A DNA stretch of 64,000 nt from Thiothrix eikelboomii (lineage in GTDB: Bacteria; Pseudomonadota; Gammaproteobacteria; Thiotrichales; Thiotrichaceae), in the NCBI RefSeq assembly GCF_900167255.1, contig NZ_FUYB01000001.1:27632-91631 (forward strand), written 5' to 3'. The first letter of the stretch is position 1. Each line of letters begins with the position of its first letter. A model generated the notes under the pieces. That model was not told where the DNA came from. It saw nothing but the letters and a program-made list of their open reading frames with translations, and did not search any database. Below are positions 62,586-64,000 of the stretch, one piece after another. The position numbers were made by a program, and so were the translations under genes.

Positions 62586-63071
62586 ATGGGTATTAAAACT
62601 TGGATTAGTCGCCTCTTCGGAGGCAAAGAGAAAGCCACTTTAAAAGAAGATCCCAAATCTGATAATCCTGCTTCCAGTATTGATAAGATGGATCAAGAGG
62701 TGATGGGCTTAAATTTCAAGGAAGCCATTGAAGCCCATCAAAATTGGAAAAAACGACTCAGAGCGGTAGTCGATGGAAACTCTGCCGAGCAACTTGTCGT
62801 TGAAATAGTCAGTCGTGATGACCAGTGTATTCTCGGCAAGTGGATTTACAGTGAGGGTGATAGAAAGTTTTCATCACTGGCAAAGTTTGATCAGTTAAAA
62901 CAAAATCATGCAAAATTTCATGTTTGTGCTGGTGATGTTCTGCGTCTCGCACAGGCAAAAAACCACCAAGATGCCCTTAAAGAGCTGGATGATGGCGAGT
63001 ATGCCCGCTCTTCGCTGCAAGTGATTAGGGATTTAGTATCAATACACATTCATGCGAAAAATTCAGCCTAA
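62586..63071 (+). CDS. CZB-domain (chemoreceptor zinc-binding) protein
   Basis: A 161-residue soluble protein whose last 110 residues form a CZB domain. Zinc ligands His51, Cys81 (CILGKWIY), His108 and His112 (HAKFH) are all present. CZB domains usually sit at the end of chemoreceptors or diguanylate cyclases and sense zinc or hypochlorous acid; here the domain is nearly alone with a 40-residue basic/acidic leader. It may modulate a separate receptor. It overlaps the convergent DUF72 gene by 9 bases. Confidence 0.8.
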   Translation: MGIKTWISRLFGGKEKATLKEDPKSDNPASSIDKMDQEVMGLNFKEAIEAHQNWKKRLRAVVDGNSAEQLVVEIVSRDDQCILGKWIYSEGDRKFSSLAKFDQLKQNHAKFHVCAGDVLRLAQAKNHQDALKELDDGEYARSSLQVIRDLVSIHIHAKNSA

Positions 63072-63929
63072 CTTTAGATTGGCGCTATCGAGACAAGGAA
63101 ATGCTGGCAAGTCGGGGAGTCCCACTATCCTCTGCTGCAACATCGTATGAAACTGCCGCGCCAATAACGGCACTTGCAGATTGCTGGGGGTATGTAGATA
63201 AATATACGGCTTCATCCCTGCTTCTAGCCAACGTGCAGTTTGTGCCGCCCAAGGCTCAAGAAACTTTTGATTCTCCTCCAGCACTGGATGACCAATATAC
63301 CGCAGCATCGGGGCTTGAGCCGTAGTATCCAATTGCACAGGCAAGCGCGGTTTTTTGCGTTGCGCTTCTTGGGTGGCTTCATCGAGTGCGGGCGCAGAAT
63401 GCACCGGACGACTATCAAAGATCACCCGATCTACCTGCAGGCTACGCAATAGCTCATTATAATATTGGCGTGTGGCCACCTCCGTAAAAAAGGCAGGATG
63501 ACGTACTTCGACAGCGTATTTGTAAATAGGCGGCAAGCTTTGAATAAATTCATCTAAAGCGCTCAGCATCGAAGGTGTAAAGGAAGCTGGCAGTTGAATC
63601 AAAAAACCATTTAAGCGCTGGCCTAATGGCTGCATACGTTCTAAAAAAGCGTTGGTTTCAGCCGTTACACCCTGCAGTTTGTATTCATGCGTAATGACAC
63701 GTGGAAATTTAAAGCTAAAGCGGAAAGTTTCCGGTGTAGACGCCAACCAACGTGCCACCATTGCCTCTGAAGGAGTCGCATAAAAGGTGGTATTGCCCTC
63801 AACTGCATTAAAAAACTGGGCATATTGCTGGATAAACTCGGCGGGTTTGGCTTTTTTGGTATAAAACTCGCCCTTCCACTCATTCACAGCCCACAAGGGC
63901 GCACCTAAATAATAAGGGATTGAAGTCAT
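63063..63929 (-). CDS. DUF72 family protein (YecE-like)
   Basis: A 288-residue protein of the DUF72 family, TIM-barrel-like and of unknown function. It opens GAPLWAVNEWKGEFY and has AQFFNAVEGNTTFYATPSE, then FRFSFKFPRVITHE and a late MKPYIYLHTPSNLQVP. Distinct from the better-known DUF72 start, it reads W-x-G-x-F/Y near residue 18. It lies beside a terminator that belongs to a gene outside the window. Confidence 0.82.
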   Translation of the reverse strand: MTSIPYYLGAPLWAVNEWKGEFYTKKAKPAEFIQQYAQFFNAVEGNTTFYATPSEAMVARWLASTPETFRFSFKFPRVITHEYKLQGVTAETNAFLERMQPLGQRLNGFLIQLPASFTPSMLSALDEFIQSLPPIYKYAVEVRHPAFFTEVATRQYYNELLRSLQVDRVIFDSRPVHSAPALDEATQEAQRKKPRLPVQLDTTAQAPMLRYIGHPVLEENQKFLEPWAAQTARWLEAGMKPYIYLHTPSNLQVPLLARQFHTMLQQRIVGLPDLPAFPCLDSANLKLG

Positions 63930-63940
63930 GCAAGGCTCGC

Positions 63941-63975
63941 TTTAAAAAAACAGGTCTGACCGCAGCCAGACCTTA
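63941..63975 (-). terminator. Terminator of a leftward gene outside the window
   Basis: AGGTCTG (63952-63958) pairs with CAGACCT (63967-63973) around an 8-base loop. On the minus strand the stem is followed by GTTTTTTTAAA. It likely ends a minus-strand transcript entering from the right, in front of the DUF72 gene. Confidence 0.65.
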
Positions 63976-64000
63976 ACTATAAGACTAAATTAACCGATCT

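Overview
The window looks like a chromosomal segment of a gammaproteobacterium with moderate GC. Protein style and gene content (RsmA, HemW, PuuA/SpuC/PotFGHI, gentisate pathway, BtuB with a cobalamin riboswitch, CysDN) would fit the Thiothrix/Thiotrichales group. That placement is inference from protein character, not from a marker search.

Layout. 1-9163: housekeeping and fatty-acid genes: the 3' end of an OmpA-family protein with TSP type-3 repeats, rsmA, hemW, a PAP2 phosphatase plus GT39 transferase pair, a YidB-like protein, a dienoyl-CoA isomerase, MarC and FadH. 9164-13786: an internally deleted IS3-family element, a 1293-residue FAD/Fe-S oxidoreductase, and a lone IS end. 13787-24211: a six-gene leftward operon resembling an SspBCD-SspE DNA phosphorothioation defence system. 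It has its own ribbon-helix-helix-type regulator, tandem operator-like repeats and a phosphorothioation-associated methyltransferase whose flanking domain is duplicated. 24434-32935: a secreted metalloprotease, BtuB under a B12 riboswitch, a DUF3108 protein, CysN/CysD and a MESH1-like HD hydrolase. 33251-37390: a candidate trimethylaminoethylphosphonate pathway (TmpA, TmpB) with an aldehyde dehydrogenase and a beta-hydroxyacid dehydrogenase. 37400-40871: a TetR-controlled oxidoreductase and two paralogous alpha/beta hydrolases. 40881-49376: divergent polyamine catabolism (PuuA, SpuC, PuuB) and uptake (PotFGHI) operons sharing two identical palindromes exactly 200 bp apart. 49438-51358: an unrecognised HTH/DUF4384-like plus HELAH metallopeptidase pair. 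51467-54238: a signalling-like cassette of a FeeM/LuxI-like acyltransferase, a methyltransferase, a LuxR-type regulator and an orphan secreted protein, with a perfect 16-bp palindrome in front. 54476-58577: a 3-hydroxybenzoate/gentisate operon with a MarR regulator. 58733-63929: folB, folK, an SRPBCC protein, rpmB-rpmG, a VapBC-like toxin-antitoxin pair, a Uma2 nuclease, a CZB protein and a DUF72 protein.

The strongest candidates for undescribed biology are (1) the acyltransferase-methyltransferase-LuxR cassette, whose receptor deviates at positions that bind acyl-homoserine lactones, (2) the Ssp-like operon with its regulator and duplicated-domain methyltransferase, and (3) the HTH/metallopeptidase pair. 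The TmpAB cluster and the paired palindromes give precise, testable predictions.
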